Notes: generated by a model from the sequence alone, not told the origin. A DNA stretch of 64,000 bases from Paracraurococcus sp042666655 (GCF_042666655.1 NZ_JBHTDE010000001.1:930001-994000); one strand, 5' to 3'; shown: positions 1-12,289, counted from the stretch's first letter. Numbers and translations: made by a program.

Positions 1-101
1 GCGGCGGAAAGTCGGGCCGCCCAGGCGCAACCGCGGCGCCCGCGCCGGGTTCTACCCAGACCGTTCCGGCCAGGCCGGGACCGAGACAGCGAGGAGCGTC
101 C

Positions 102-593
102 ATGCCCATCCCGAAAGCCCGGGCCGCCGTCATCGCCGGTTGCCTGACCCTGCTCGCCGCGCCCGCCTGGGCGCAGAGCGCCGCGAACACCGATACCTCG
201 CCCGCCGCCACCCCGGCCCCCGCCGCGGTGCCGGATGCGGCGCCGCCGGCCATCCGGCCGCGCGAGGCCGGCGCGGTGGTGCCGATGCCCGTCTGGCTCG
301 ACCGCAACGGCGACCCGGTCGAAACCCATCAGAACACCCTGGCCGATCCCGATCGGATGGATGCGGGCAAGCCTTTCACGCCGCTGCCATGGGGCTCCAT
401 CGTCGGTCACGTGCCAGGGATGAATGCCGGCCCCGCCTTCCGGCCGCTGCCGCCCGGCGTAGTGGTGAACAGCCGGCCCGCCATGATGGCCGGCAAGCCC
501 TTCACCTCCCTGCCGGAAGGCGCGCAGCCCGGTGCGGTCCCCGGCATGCAGGCCGGTCCCGGCCAGGGTCCGCTGTCGCCGCCGGGCGGGTAA
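102..593 (+). CDS. Secreted protein with 21-residue tandem repeats, function unknown
   Basis: I do not recognise a family. The first 25 residues form a signal peptide (basic start, hydrophobic core, cleavage after AWA or AQS), so the 163-residue product is exported. Residues 27-60 are Ala/Pro-rich. From residue 86 there are three full 21-residue imperfect repeats and a shortened fourth, starting at 86, 107, 128 and 149, each opening with M-x-A-G and carrying a later LP-x-G motif. A GAGGAG ribosome site lies about 5 bases before the ATG. The gene converges on an alpha/beta hydrolase gene, and composite repeat copy R1 lies between them. A structural or cell-envelope role is possible but unproven. 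Confidence 0.75.
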   Translation: MPIPKARAAVIAGCLTLLAAPAWAQSAANTDTSPAATPAPAAVPDAAPPAIRPREAGAVVPMPVWLDRNGDPVETHQNTLADPDRMDAGKPFTPLPWGSIVGHVPGMNAGPAFRPLPPGVVVNSRPAMMAGKPFTSLPEGAQPGAVPGMQAGPGQGPLSPPGG

Positions 594-620
594 GGCGTTC
601 GGTGCTTGTCGGTAGGGGGA

Positions 621-753
621 GGCAAGGCCAGGGAGGAAGTACCCTGCCTGGATTCTCCTCTGTCTTTCCGGGCTTGGCACTCGCCGCGCGGCAGGTGCCA
701 AGCCCGCAAAAAGGAAGGTTGGGGAGGGAATGCCATTCCCTCCCCAACCTTCC
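621..753 (-). repeat. Composite three-hairpin element, copy R1 (full, inverted)
   Basis: Read on the plus strand the order is arm C (CCAGGGAGG type, here imperfect), arm B (GGGCTTGGCAC ... GTGCCAAGCCC) and arm A (GGTTGGGGAGGGAA ... TTCCCTCCCCAACC), which is the inverted orientation. It fills most of the 160-base gap between the convergent genes ending at 593 and 754 and abuts the stop codon at 754. It probably acts as a bidirectional terminator. Confidence 0.85.
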
Positions 754-1527
754 TTAGCTCTGCTCGATAGCGAACCTGACCAGCGCCCCCGCCGTCGCCG
801 CCGGCTGCTCCGGCAGCAGCGCATGGCCGGCCTCTGCGATGACGGTCAGGCCGACCGGCCCGCCCAGTGCCTCCCGCAACGCGTCCCGCGTCGGTACCGG
901 CGCGATGGTGTCGGCGGCGGCAGCGACATAATGCGTCGGGTGGCGTTCCGCCACCCGACGCCACCGCTCGTCGGTCGCGGCGGTCGCCGCCCTCTGCATC
1001 TGGGCCACCGATGGATGCCAGCCGGATAGCCAGACCCGCGCGTCATGGCCCGGGGCGAAGTAGCCGCGCTGCAGATGCGCCAGCCTTTCGGCCTCGCCCA
1101 GCCTCGGGTCGAAGCTACCGTCGATCGAAGCGCGTACCGCCGGGTCGAGCGCTTGGCTGATCGAGGCGGCCAGCAACACCACGCTGCGGACCAGATCCGG
1201 CCGGGCGGCGGACAGGGCGCGTGCGACCCAATTGCCGAAGGCATGGCCGGCGACGACGGCCGGGCCCGTCGCCTCGGCGTCCAGCACCGCGGCGGCATCC
1301 TCGGCCAGGTCGTACAAGGTCAGCCCCGCCATCGGCCCCACGGATCGGCCGATGCCGCGCGGGTCCGGGCAGAGCACGCGGAAGCCGGCGGCGGCCACCA
1401 GCGGGGCGACCTCGGCGAAATCCTCGGCGCCGCGGCCGAGCGAGGCGAGCAGCAGCACCGCCGGCCCCCGGCCCGCCGCCAGATAGCCGATCCGCGCCGG
1501 CCCGCGCGCCACGATCCGCTGTTCCAT
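754..1527 (-). CDS. Alpha/beta-hydrolase fold protein lacking the nucleophile serine
   Basis: This 257-residue protein has the alpha/beta-hydrolase layout: an early strand-loop region, PDPRGIGRS near residues 55-62, a nucleophile-elbow segment VVAGHAFGN at residues 91-99, and a late GHALLPEQP segment carrying the usual histidine. The elbow reads G-H-A-F-G, so alanine 96 stands where serine or aspartate normally sits. Either the protein uses unusual chemistry or it is not a hydrolase. The gene is divergent from the pcaHG-like genes. An ancestral link to enol-lactone hydrolase (PcaD) is conceivable, but only from context. The start was chosen as the ATG before EQRIV; longer upstream readings run antisense through pcaH. 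Confidence 0.8.
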   Translation of the reverse strand: MEQRIVARGPARIGYLAAGRGPAVLLLASLGRGAEDFAEVAPLVAAAGFRVLCPDPRGIGRSVGPMAGLTLYDLAEDAAAVLDAEATGPAVVAGHAFGNWVARALSAARPDLVRSVVLLAASISQALDPAVRASIDGSFDPRLGEAERLAHLQRGYFAPGHDARVWLSGWHPSVAQMQRAATAATDERWRRVAERHPTHYVAAAADTIAPVPTRDALREALGGPVGLTVIAEAGHALLPEQPAATAGALVRFAIEQS

Positions 1528-1605
1528 TCCATGTCCTCCCGTCTCGGGACTATCCCGCGCCGCCCGCCGAGGCGCTAGGCTGGCGGGAAAGGGAGGATCC
1601 GACCC

Positions 1606-2322
1606 ATGGACGGCGCCACGCTGCCCGACCGCTTCGACCACTGGCCCGCCGGCATCCAGCCCGCGGTGCCGATCGAGGGCTATGCCAACACCTTCAGCCA
1701 CACCCCGGCCCAGCCGGCGATCCGCCGCCCGGCGCTGCGGACCGAGGTGACCGGACCGGTCGCATTGTGGCGCAAGCTGCCCTGCGGCGACGACAACCTG
1801 GCGGTGGCCGGGCCGGGCCGCCTGGCGATGGGCCAGCTGATTCACATCGCCGGCCGCATCCTGGACGAGGATGCCAGGCCGGTGCGCGGCGCGGTGGTCG
1901 AGCTCTGGCAGGCCAATGCCGCCGGCCGCTACTTCCATGCGAACGACACGCGCGACGCGCCGCTGGACCCCAATTTCATCGGCAACGGCCGAATCCGCAC
2001 GGATGACGAAGGCCGATACGGCTTCTTCACCATCCGCCCCGGCGCCTACCCGGTGCCGGCTCCCGGCGCCTGGTGGCGGCCGCCGCATGTGCATTTCTCG
2101 GTGCTCGGCCCGGCCACGCTGTCGCGTCTGGTGACGCAGATGTACTTCCCCGGCGACCCGCTGAACCCGCTCGACCGCATCTTCATGTCGGTGCCCGACG
2201 CCGCGGCGCGGGACCGGCTGATCGCCCGGCCGATCCCGCCGGTCGAGGTCGGGCTCGGCTGGCTCGGCTATGCCCATGACATCGTGCTGCGCGGCCGGGC
2301 CGCGACGCCGGTGCAGGCGTGA
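1606..2322 (+). CDS. pcaH: Protocatechuate 3,4-dioxygenase beta-type subunit
   Basis: The product would carry the iron site of an intradiol dioxygenase that opens protocatechuate (or a related catechol) to carboxymuconate. The four expected iron ligands are visible: Tyr109 (in AAGRYF), Tyr148 (in PGAYP), His161 and His163 (in RPPHVHFS). Their spacing matches the family beta subunit. The length of 238 residues is normal for PcaH. GGGAGGA lies about 9 bases before the ATG. The alpha-subunit gene follows after 10 bases. No other pca genes are visible, so the exact substrate is inferred. Confidence 0.85.
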   Translation: MDGATLPDRFDHWPAGIQPAVPIEGYANTFSHTPAQPAIRRPALRTEVTGPVALWRKLPCGDDNLAVAGPGRLAMGQLIHIAGRILDEDARPVRGAVVELWQANAAGRYFHANDTRDAPLDPNFIGNGRIRTDDEGRYGFFTIRPGAYPVPAPGAWWRPPHVHFSVLGPATLSRLVTQMYFPGDPLNPLDRIFMSVPDAAARDRLIARPIPPVEVGLGWLGYAHDIVLRGRAATPVQA

Positions 2323-2332
2323 GGCGGCGGCG

Positions 2333-2935
2333 ATGACCCGGCGTCTCCCCACCTCCGCCCATACCATCGGGCCCTTCTTCCCGCAGACCTTCTTCCGCCC
2401 GGGCGACAACGACCTGACGCGGGTTACGCCGGAGGCGGCGCCGACCGCGCGCGGCGAGCGCATCGTGCTTCGCGGCACGGTGACGCGGGAGGGCGGCGTG
2501 CCCTGCGTCAATGCCATCATGGAAGCCTGGCAGGCCGATGCCGCCGGCCGCTTCGCCCACCCGGCGGACCCGGAGGCGGCGCTGGCCGACCCGGACTTCC
2601 TCGGCTGGGGCCGGGCCTGGACGGATGCGGCGGGGGCTTACGAATTCCGCACGGTGCTGCCGGGCGGCTTCACCGAGGCGGCCGGGCCGCGCGCGCCGCA
2701 TGTCGACCTGGTGGTGATGGCGTCGGGCCTGATGCGGATGCTGGGGACGGCGCTGTTCTTCCCCGACTTCGCCGCGGCCAATGCGGCGGACCCGGTGCTG
2801 GCGCTGGTGCCTCCGGCGCGGCGGGCCGGGCTGGTGGCACGGCCGGATGGCGAGTTGGAGGGAATGCGCACCTTCCGGTTCGACCTGCGGTTGCGCGGCG
2901 CGCCGGCAGAGGAGACCCCGTTTTTCGAGGAATAG
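2333..2935 (+). CDS. pcaG: Protocatechuate 3,4-dioxygenase alpha-type subunit
   Basis: This 200-residue intradiol dioxygenase alpha subunit has the typical opening (HTIGPFFPQTF near residues 10-20), a central EAWQADAAGRF segment and an APHVDLVV segment. The alpha-chain histidine/tyrosine iron ligands are absent, as expected for the non-catalytic partner of PcaH. The start was taken at the ATG ten bases after the pcaH stop codon; an in-frame upstream ATG would overlap pcaH. It should pair with PcaH as one enzyme. A strong hairpin follows 40 bases downstream. Confidence 0.85.
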   Translation: MTRRLPTSAHTIGPFFPQTFFRPGDNDLTRVTPEAAPTARGERIVLRGTVTREGGVPCVNAIMEAWQADAAGRFAHPADPEAALADPDFLGWGRAWTDAAGAYEFRTVLPGGFTEAAGPRAPHVDLVVMASGLMRMLGTALFFPDFAAANAADPVLALVPPARRAGLVARPDGELEGMRTFRFDLRLRGAPAEETPFFEE

Positions 2936-2975
2936 GCGGAGTCAGGTTTCGCCGCTGCACCGCGGAAACGAAGAC

Positions 2976-3012
2976 GCCCCGGCTTTGTTGTCACGCAGCA
3001 AAGCCGGAGGGG
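2976..3012 (+). terminator. Hairpin after pcaG whose 3' arm holds the glgX ribosome site
   Basis: Arms CGGCTTTGTTG and CAGCAAAGCCG (one G:T pair) are extended by GCCCC and GGGGC around a five-base loop. There is no T-run. It probably ends the dioxygenase transcript. The GGAGGGG just before the glgX ATG lies in the 3' arm, so the fold could also mask glgX translation. Confidence 0.6.
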
Positions 3013-3020
3013 CCTCGACG

Positions 3021-5261
<2,241 letters not shown>

Positions 5262-5266
5262 AGACG

Positions 5267-5420
5267 AGGTTGGGGAGGGAAGACTATTCCCTCCCCGCTG
5301 GACGCATGCGTCCAACCCTACCCTTCCTTTCTATGAGGCTGGCACCCGCCGCGCGGCAGGTGCCGACCCACGGGAAAAGAGGGGGGGGAGCCGGGGAAGA
5401 TACGTCCTTCCCCGCCTTGC
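5267..5420 (+). repeat. Composite three-hairpin element, copy R2 (full, with extra palindrome)
   Basis: Arm A (GGTTGGGGAGGGAA ... TTCCCTCCCC) is followed by an inserted palindrome GGACGCATGCGTCC, then arm B (TGGCACC-GCCGCGCGGC-GGTGCC) and arm C (GGGGAAG ... CTTCCCC, diverged). It occupies essentially all of the 159-base gap between convergent glgX and the kinase gene, ending one base before the kinase stop codon. Confidence 0.85.
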
Positions 5421-7355
5421 CTACTTCTGCCGCGCCGCCACCAGCGCCCGGCGCAATTCCTCCAGCGAAAACGGCTTGCGCAGCAGCGGCAGCCCAGCCG
5501 CGGCCACCCGGGCCGGGGCCCCGCCATAACCGCTGTAGAGCAGGATCGGCAGGCCCGGATGGATTGCGCCGAGTTGCTTCGCCAACTCCAGCCCGTCCTG
5601 CCCGCCGGTCATCAGCACGTCGGTCAGCACCAGGTCCACCGGCAGCCCTTCCGCCAGCGTGCGCACCGCCATCGGTGCGCTGGCGACGCGGGTCACGGCA
5701 TGGCCGAGATGCCGCAGCGTCTCCGTCGTCAGCTCGGCCACCGCATCGTCGTCTTCCACCAGCAGCAGGCGCATCGGCACGTCGGGCACGGCTTCCACCG
5801 GCGGCGGTGGCACCGCGGCGACGCCGGCCGGCAGGGTCGGTGCCGCGCGTGGCAGCAGCAGCGTCACCTTGGTGCCCTGGCCCAGCCGGCTGCTGACCCG
5901 CGCGGCGCCGCCGCTCTGCCGGGCGAAGCCATAGACCTGCGCCAGGCCGAGCCCGGTGCCCTGGCCGACATCCTTGGTGGAGAAGAAGGGCTCGAAGACC
6001 CGCGCCAGCACCTCTGGCGCCATGCCGGTGCCGGTGTCCTGGACCACGAGACGGGTGAAGGCGCCGCCCAGCCGATCCGGATCGGTCAAGGCGTCCAGCT
6101 CGACATTCGTGGCGCAAAGCCGCAGCGCGCCGCCCTTCGGCATGGCGTCCCGCGCATTCACGCCGAGATTCAGCACCGCCAGTTCGAGCTCCGCCGGATC
6201 CACCCGCGCCCACCAAAGATCCGGCGCGGCTTCGATCTCGATGGCGATGTCGGCGCGCAGGGCCCGGGCCAGCAACTCCCGCATGTCCTCCAGCCAGGCC
6301 CGCAGGTCGAGCGGCTCCGGCCGCAGCGCCTGGCGGCGGGCGAAGCTCAACAGCCGCCGCGTCAGGTCGGCACCGCGATGCGCCGCCTGGGCCATGGCAT
6401 CCAGCAGCCGGTCGCGCCGCGCCGGCTCCGGGTCGCGCCTCAGCAGCGCCACGCCGTTGGTGATGACGGACAGCAGGTTGTTGAAGTCGTGCGCCACGCC
6501 ACCGGTGAGCTGGCCCAGCGCCTCCAGCTTCAGGGTCTGGAACAGCTTGGCCTGGGCCGCCTCGCGCGCCCGGGTCTCCTCCTCCATGTCCTGCCGCAGC
6601 GTGGCATTGACCTCGGCGATCGCCAGCTCGGCGCGCTTGCGGTCGGTGATGTCGAGGGTGAGGCCAACCAGCCGCAGCGGCTCGCCTCCCGCATCGCAGA
6701 CCAGCCTTCCGCGCGCGGTCAGCCAGCGCTCGCCGCGGTCCGGGTGACGGATGCGGTATTCCACACGGAAATCGGGGTCGCAGCGGCGCAGGCAGGTCTG
6801 CACCGCCGCCTCCGCGGCGGCGCGGTCCTCCGGCACCATGGCGGCGATCCAGGCGGCGTGGCCCGGCATGGCCGCGGCCGGGTCGAGCCCGTGCACGGCG
6901 AAGTATTCCGCCGACCAGCTGAATCCGCCGGCGCGGATGTCCCAATCCCAGGTGCCGGCCCCGGCGTAGCGCTCGGCCAGGCGCAGCCGCTCCTCGCTGT
7001 CGCGCAGCTGCTGGTCGAGTGCGGCCAGCGCCGCGGTCCGCTCGGCGACGCTGGCCTCGAGTGCCGTATTGGCCGCGCCGAGCGAGGCGTTGCTCGCCTC
7101 CAGCATCGCGGCGAGCCGGTGCAGCTCGTCCACCGCGCGACGCAGCTCCTCCGCCGTCGAGCCCGGCGGATTGCCGGATGGTGCGGGTGCCGCGGCGCCG
7201 TGGCGTGCCAGGGCCTCCGACGCGGCGTCGCCCCCGATCAGCATGGCGGCAGCCTCGTCCCGCGCCGTTTCGGCACCGGCCTGGCGCTGCGCCGGTGCGT
7301 CCTCCATGCGGGTGCGACCGGCGATCGCCGGCCCGTCCGGCTCTGGCTCACGCAT
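5421..7355 (-). CDS. Soluble PAS-containing hybrid histidine kinase with receiver domain
   Basis: This is a 644-residue two-component sensor with no membrane segment, so it is cytoplasmic. In order: a coiled-coil region (about residues 65-130), a PAS domain (about 130-240, ending LDITDRKR), a HisKA segment GGVAHDFNN with phospho-His289, a HATPase domain (NLGVNARDAM, DTGTGM, GTGLGL) and a C-terminal receiver with phospho-Asp579 (DLVLTDV) and the conserved lysine in LLRKPFS. The start was put at the ATG at 7355; an ATG at 7307 is also possible, and upstream readings enter the divergent gene. No response regulator gene is adjacent, so its output is unknown. Confidence 0.87.
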   Translation of the reverse strand: MREPEPDGPAIAGRTRMEDAPAQRQAGAETARDEAAAMLIGGDAASEALARHGAAAPAPSGNPPGSTAEELRRAVDELHRLAAMLEASNASLGAANTALEASVAERTAALAALDQQLRDSEERLRLAERYAGAGTWDWDIRAGGFSWSAEYFAVHGLDPAAAMPGHAAWIAAMVPEDRAAAEAAVQTCLRRCDPDFRVEYRIRHPDRGERWLTARGRLVCDAGGEPLRLVGLTLDITDRKRAELAIAEVNATLRQDMEEETRAREAAQAKLFQTLKLEALGQLTGGVAHDFNNLLSVITNGVALLRRDPEPARRDRLLDAMAQAAHRGADLTRRLLSFARRQALRPEPLDLRAWLEDMRELLARALRADIAIEIEAAPDLWWARVDPAELELAVLNLGVNARDAMPKGGALRLCATNVELDALTDPDRLGGAFTRLVVQDTGTGMAPEVLARVFEPFFSTKDVGQGTGLGLAQVYGFARQSGGAARVSSRLGQGTKVTLLLPRAAPTLPAGVAAVPPPPVEAVPDVPMRLLLVEDDDAVAELTTETLRHLGHAVTRVASAPMAVRTLAEGLPVDLVLTDVLMTGGQDGLELAKQLGAIHPGLPILLYSGYGGAPARVAAAGLPLLRKPFSLEELRRALVAARQK

Positions 7356-7473
7356 GCCGCGGGTATTCCTGCACTGTGTTGTCCTAGCAGTAATGGCAGC
7401 CTCAACGGCCGATGCTTTCCTGCGTTCATCCCGATGCCGCCGAAGGGGCTCACGTGTGCTGTACCGCTCGACC

Positions 7474-8520
7474 ATGGTCGCCGGGCGTGGCATCCCCCCG
7501 GCCATGGCCGCGATCCTGCATCCCCGCCTGCTGAACGGGCGGACCGGCGATCCCGGGCTGTGGATCGAGGCGCTCCAGCAACCGGAGGCGATCCTGCTGG
7601 ACTGCGGCGACCTGTCCTCGCTGGCGCCGCGGCAGTTGCTGCGGGTCGGGCTGGTCGCCGTCTCGCACGCCCATATGGACCATTGGGCGGGGTTCGACCG
7701 GCTGCTGCGGCTGCTGATCGGGCGTGCGGCGCGGGTGCAGGTTGTGGGCCCGGCCGGCTTCGCCGCGCGGCTGTTCCACCGGCTGCAGGCCTATACCTGG
7801 AACCTGGTGGACCGCATCCCGGCCGAGCTGGCCTTCGAGGTGACCGAGGTCGCGCCGGGCCCGGCCTGGGCCCGGACCCGGCTTCGCCTGTCGGCGGGGT
7901 TCCGTGCCGAGCCGCAGGCGCCGCAGCCGGCCGTGGCGGATGGCACGGTGCTGCAACTCGGGTCATTGCGGTTGCGGGCGGCGGTGCTGGACCATGGCAC
8001 CCCCTGCCTCGGCTTCGCGGTGGAGACGGCGGCGCGGGCAAATGTCCGGCCGGCCGGGCTGGCGGCGCGCGGCCTGCCGGCCGGCCCCTGGCTGGCGGGG
8101 CTGAAGGCGGCGGTGCTGGCTGGGGCCGCGGATGCGGTGCCGGTCCTGCTGCCGGGCGGGGCGGCGCCGCTCGGCACCCTGCGCGGCCTGGTCGAGGTGA
8201 CGCCGGGCGAGCGCCTCGCCTACCTGACCGACCTGGCCGACACGCCGGGCAACCGCGCCGCGGCCATCGCCCTGGCGCAGGGTGCCGACATCCTGTTCAT
8301 CGAGGCGCCCTTCGCCGCGGCGGATGCGGCGCATGCGCGCGACCGCCGGCACCTGACCACGCAGGCGGCCGGCGAGATCGCCCGCGCTGCCGGGACGCGG
8401 CGGATCGAGCCCTTCCACTTCTCCCCGCGTTACCCGGATGCCGAGGCGCGGCTGCTGGCCGAGGTCCTCGCCGCCGCCGGCCGCCCGATTGACAGCGCGG
8501 CGCCGGGCACCGCAGCCTGA
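7474..8520 (+). CDS. Ribonuclease Z-like metallo-beta-lactamase fold hydrolase
   Basis: The metal-binding motif SHAHMDH and the later DHGTPCLGF and FHFSPRY segments match the RNase Z/ElaC-like branch of the metallo-beta-lactamase superfamily. The family binds two zinc ions and hydrolyses phosphodiester bonds. Whether this copy processes tRNA 3' ends is not shown: the N-terminal HPRLLNG type is shared with uncharacterised relatives. The start is uncertain: GTG 7456 has AAGGGG upstream, ATG 7474 is used here, and ATG 7504 matches the usual family start best. The gene is divergent from the hybrid kinase. Confidence 0.75.
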   Translation: MVAGRGIPPAMAAILHPRLLNGRTGDPGLWIEALQQPEAILLDCGDLSSLAPRQLLRVGLVAVSHAHMDHWAGFDRLLRLLIGRAARVQVVGPAGFAARLFHRLQAYTWNLVDRIPAELAFEVTEVAPGPAWARTRLRLSAGFRAEPQAPQPAVADGTVLQLGSLRLRAAVLDHGTPCLGFAVETAARANVRPAGLAARGLPAGPWLAGLKAAVLAGAADAVPVLLPGGAAPLGTLRGLVEVTPGERLAYLTDLADTPGNRAAAIALAQGADILFIEAPFAAADAAHARDRRHLTTQAAGEIARAAGTRRIEPFHFSPRYPDAEARLLAEVLAAAGRPIDSAAPGTAA

Positions 8521-8557
8521 CCCGGTCCAGGAAGAATCAAGACCGGGGAGGGGACCC

Positions 8558-9532
8558 ATGCACCTGCCACGCCGCGCCCTGCTGCGCGCCTCGGGCGCGC
8601 TGCTCGCCGCGCCCGCCATCGCCCAGGCCGCCCTGCCGCAGGGCACGGTGCGCATCCTGGTCGGCTTCCCGCCCGGCGGCGGCACCGATGTCATGGGCCG
8701 GGCCCTGGCCGAGACGCTGCGCAAGCGGGGCAAGCTGCGCAACATCGTCATCGAGAACCGCGCCGGCGCCAGCGGCACGGTGGCCTGCGAGGCGCTGAAA
8801 TACGCCACGCCCGACGGCACCACGCTGATGTTCGCGCCCAGTGCCTCGACCGTGCAGCCGGTGCTGACCTTCCGCAAGCTGCCCTTCGACCCGCGCACCG
8901 ACTTCGCCCCGGTGACCATGACCGGCACGGTGCAGACCTGCTTCGTGCTGGCGCCGAGCCTGCCCTTCACCACGTTCCTCGACTACGTCGCCTGGGTGAG
9001 GCAGGACCCGAAACGCGGCAGCTTCGGCAGCACCGCGCTGGGCTCGTCGACGCATTTCTTCGGCCTGCAGCTCGGCGGCGCCTTCGGGGTGCCGCTGGAG
9101 CCGGTGGGCTACCGGGGCGCGGCGCCGGTGATCGCCGACCTGACGGCGGGGCATATCAAGGCGGGCTGCGGCGGCGTGTCCGACTTCCTGACCCACCACA
9201 AGGACGGCAACCTGCGGATCGTGGTGACCTCCGGCCCCAAGCGGGGCGTGACGACGCCGGACATCCCGACCATCGCCGATCTCGGGCATCCGGACCAGGC
9301 GAGCTTCGGCTTCTATGCCTTCTACGCCCCGGCCGGGACGCCGGCGCCGGTGGTGGCGGCGCTGCGCGACGAGCTGGCGGCGGCGACCATGGAGCCGGAG
9401 GTGAAGGCGCAGCTGCTGGCGATCGGCCTGGAGCCCGAGGTCTCGACCTCGGCCGAACTTGCCAAGATCCTCGCCGACGACATCGAGCGCTGGCGGCCGG
9501 TGGTGGAGAAAAGCGGCTTCAAGGTGGATTGA
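8558..9532 (+). CDS. Tripartite tricarboxylate transporter receptor (TctC/Bug family)
   Basis: This periplasmic binding protein of 324 residues starts with an RR-containing signal peptide (PRRALLRASGALLAAPAIAQA). The mature part has the Bug-family hallmarks: RILVGFPPGGGTDVMGR, ENRAGASG, PDGTTLMFAP and a C-terminal DDIERWRPVVEKSGFK. The family binds carboxylates or aromatic acids for TctAB transporters. No tctA or tctB is nearby, so this is an orphan receptor and its ligand cannot be named. A GGGGAGGGG ribosome site precedes the ATG. It ends 16 bases from the convergent dehydrogenase gene. Confidence 0.9.
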   Translation: MHLPRRALLRASGALLAAPAIAQAALPQGTVRILVGFPPGGGTDVMGRALAETLRKRGKLRNIVIENRAGASGTVACEALKYATPDGTTLMFAPSASTVQPVLTFRKLPFDPRTDFAPVTMTGTVQTCFVLAPSLPFTTFLDYVAWVRQDPKRGSFGSTALGSSTHFFGLQLGGAFGVPLEPVGYRGAAPVIADLTAGHIKAGCGGVSDFLTHHKDGNLRIVVTSGPKRGVTTPDIPTIADLGHPDQASFGFYAFYAPAGTPAPVVAALRDELAAATMEPEVKAQLLAIGLEPEVSTSAELAKILADDIERWRPVVEKSGFKVD

Positions 9533-9548
9533 TGCCGCGGCCCCTTGG

Positions 9549-10631
9549 TCAGCGCCAGGGTTCCACCAGGACCTTGGCATGCACCTCCGGGCTTGCCAGG
9601 TCGAGGAAGGCCTGGCGCACGCCGTCCAGCCCGACCCGGCCGGTGATCAGCGGCGCCACGTCGATCCGCCCCTCGGCGATATGGCCGAGCGTCGAGGCGA
9701 ATTCCGCCGCGGTGTAGCCCAGCACGAATTGCACGCTGAGCTGCTTGAGGATGCCGAAGAAGGGCTCGAAGCGGTCGGGTTCCATGCAGACGCCGACGAT
9801 GACGATGCGGGCGCCGGCCGGCGCCGCGTCGAAGATCTGCGCCATGACGCCGGGCATGCCGACGCATTCGAAGATCGCCGCCGGCCGGCGCGCCGGCGAC
9901 AGGCCGAGCAATTGGGCATAGCGGCTTGCATCGAAGCCGGCCGGGGTGGCCGCCGCGTCCAGCGCCGCATAGGGCGAGGCGGCGGCGGGATCGACCACGA
10001 TGTCGGCCCCCATCCGCGCCGCGAGCGCCCGCCGCGCCGGGGAGAAATCCGAGGCGATGATGGGGCCGATGCCCTGCAGCTTCAGCGCGGCGATCACCGC
10101 CAGCCCGATCGGGCCGCAGCCGATCACCAGCGCCACGTCGTCCGGGGTGATGCGGCCGAAGGCCACCGCGTGGACGCCGACCGCGAGCGGTTCGACCAGC
10201 GCGGCATGGTCGGGGTTCATGCCGGCCGGCAGCGGCAGCAGCATGCGCTCGGCCAGCGGCAGGTATTCGGCGAAGGCGCCGGGGACGTCCGGGTTGTAGC
10301 CGACGCCCTGCACCACCTGCCCGGCGATGGTCAGCGGCATCGAGGTGACCAGCGTGCCGGGCGCGAAGCGGCCCTCGGTGCCCGGGCCGTTGGCCACGAC
10401 CTCGCCGACGAATTCATGGCCGAAGACGATGTCGCGGTCGCGCGCCATGCCGAAGCGGTTGCCGGAGCGCTGCGACAGGTCGGCGAAGGAATCGGCGTAT
10501 TTCGCCGCATGCAGGTCGGAGCCGCAGATGCCGCAGGCCCGCGTGCGGACCAGCACCTGGCCCTCGGCGAGGACGGGGTCGGGGATCGTGTCGACGACGA
10601 AGTCGCCCTGGCGGAAGACGGCGGCGCGCAT
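9549..10631 (-). CDS. Zinc-dependent medium-chain alcohol dehydrogenase
   Basis: This 360-residue MDR-family oxidoreductase has GICGSDLH with catalytic zinc ligand Cys36, GHEFVGEV, the Rossmann motif GCGPIGL, and an acidic Asp after the second strand (ASDFSPARR), which favours NAD. The four-cysteine structural zinc lobe is not seen. The GICGSDLHA and GHEF pattern resembles threonine/sorbitol/2,3-butanediol-type dehydrogenases, but the substrate is open. The start MRAAVFRQGDF was chosen because upstream codons lie inside repeat copy R3. It lies in tandem downstream of gltBD but is separated by that element. Confidence 0.87.
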   Translation of the reverse strand: MRAAVFRQGDFVVDTIPDPVLAEGQVLVRTRACGICGSDLHAAKYADSFADLSQRSGNRFGMARDRDIVFGHEFVGEVVANGPGTEGRFAPGTLVTSMPLTIAGQVVQGVGYNPDVPGAFAEYLPLAERMLLPLPAGMNPDHAALVEPLAVGVHAVAFGRITPDDVALVIGCGPIGLAVIAALKLQGIGPIIASDFSPARRALAARMGADIVVDPAAASPYAALDAAATPAGFDASRYAQLLGLSPARRPAAIFECVGMPGVMAQIFDAAPAGARIVIVGVCMEPDRFEPFFGILKQLSVQFVLGYTAAEFASTLGHIAEGRIDVAPLITGRVGLDGVRQAFLDLASPEVHAKVLVEPWR

Positions 10632-10681
10632 GGTGGGTTCCTCCGGTTTTGCCGGAGAGTAGGCCAGGATCGGCGCCCGGC

Positions 10682-10829
10682 AGGCAAGGTTGGGGAGGAA
10701 AAAGTGTTTCCTCCCCAAACCCCACCCTTCCTGTTTCTGTGTTGGCATCTGCCGCGAAGCGCGTGCCAACCCAAAAAAACAGAGGAGGGTCCAGGGAGGA
10801 TACTTCCTTCCTGGCCTTGCTTCCTTCCC
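10682..10829 (+). repeat. Composite three-hairpin element, copy R3 (full)
   Basis: Arm A (GGTTGGGGAGGAAA ... TTTCCTCCCCAA), arm B (GTTGGCA ... TGCCAAC) and arm C (CCAGGGAGGA ... TCCTTCCTGG) occur in order, with the conserved AGAGGAGGGTCCAGGG junction. This full copy lies in a tandem gap: it abuts the gltD stop codon and sits about 50 bases upstream of the dehydrogenase start on the same strand. Confidence 0.85.
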
Positions 10830-12278
<1,449 letters not shown>

Positions 12279-12289
12279 CGGTCTTGTCC

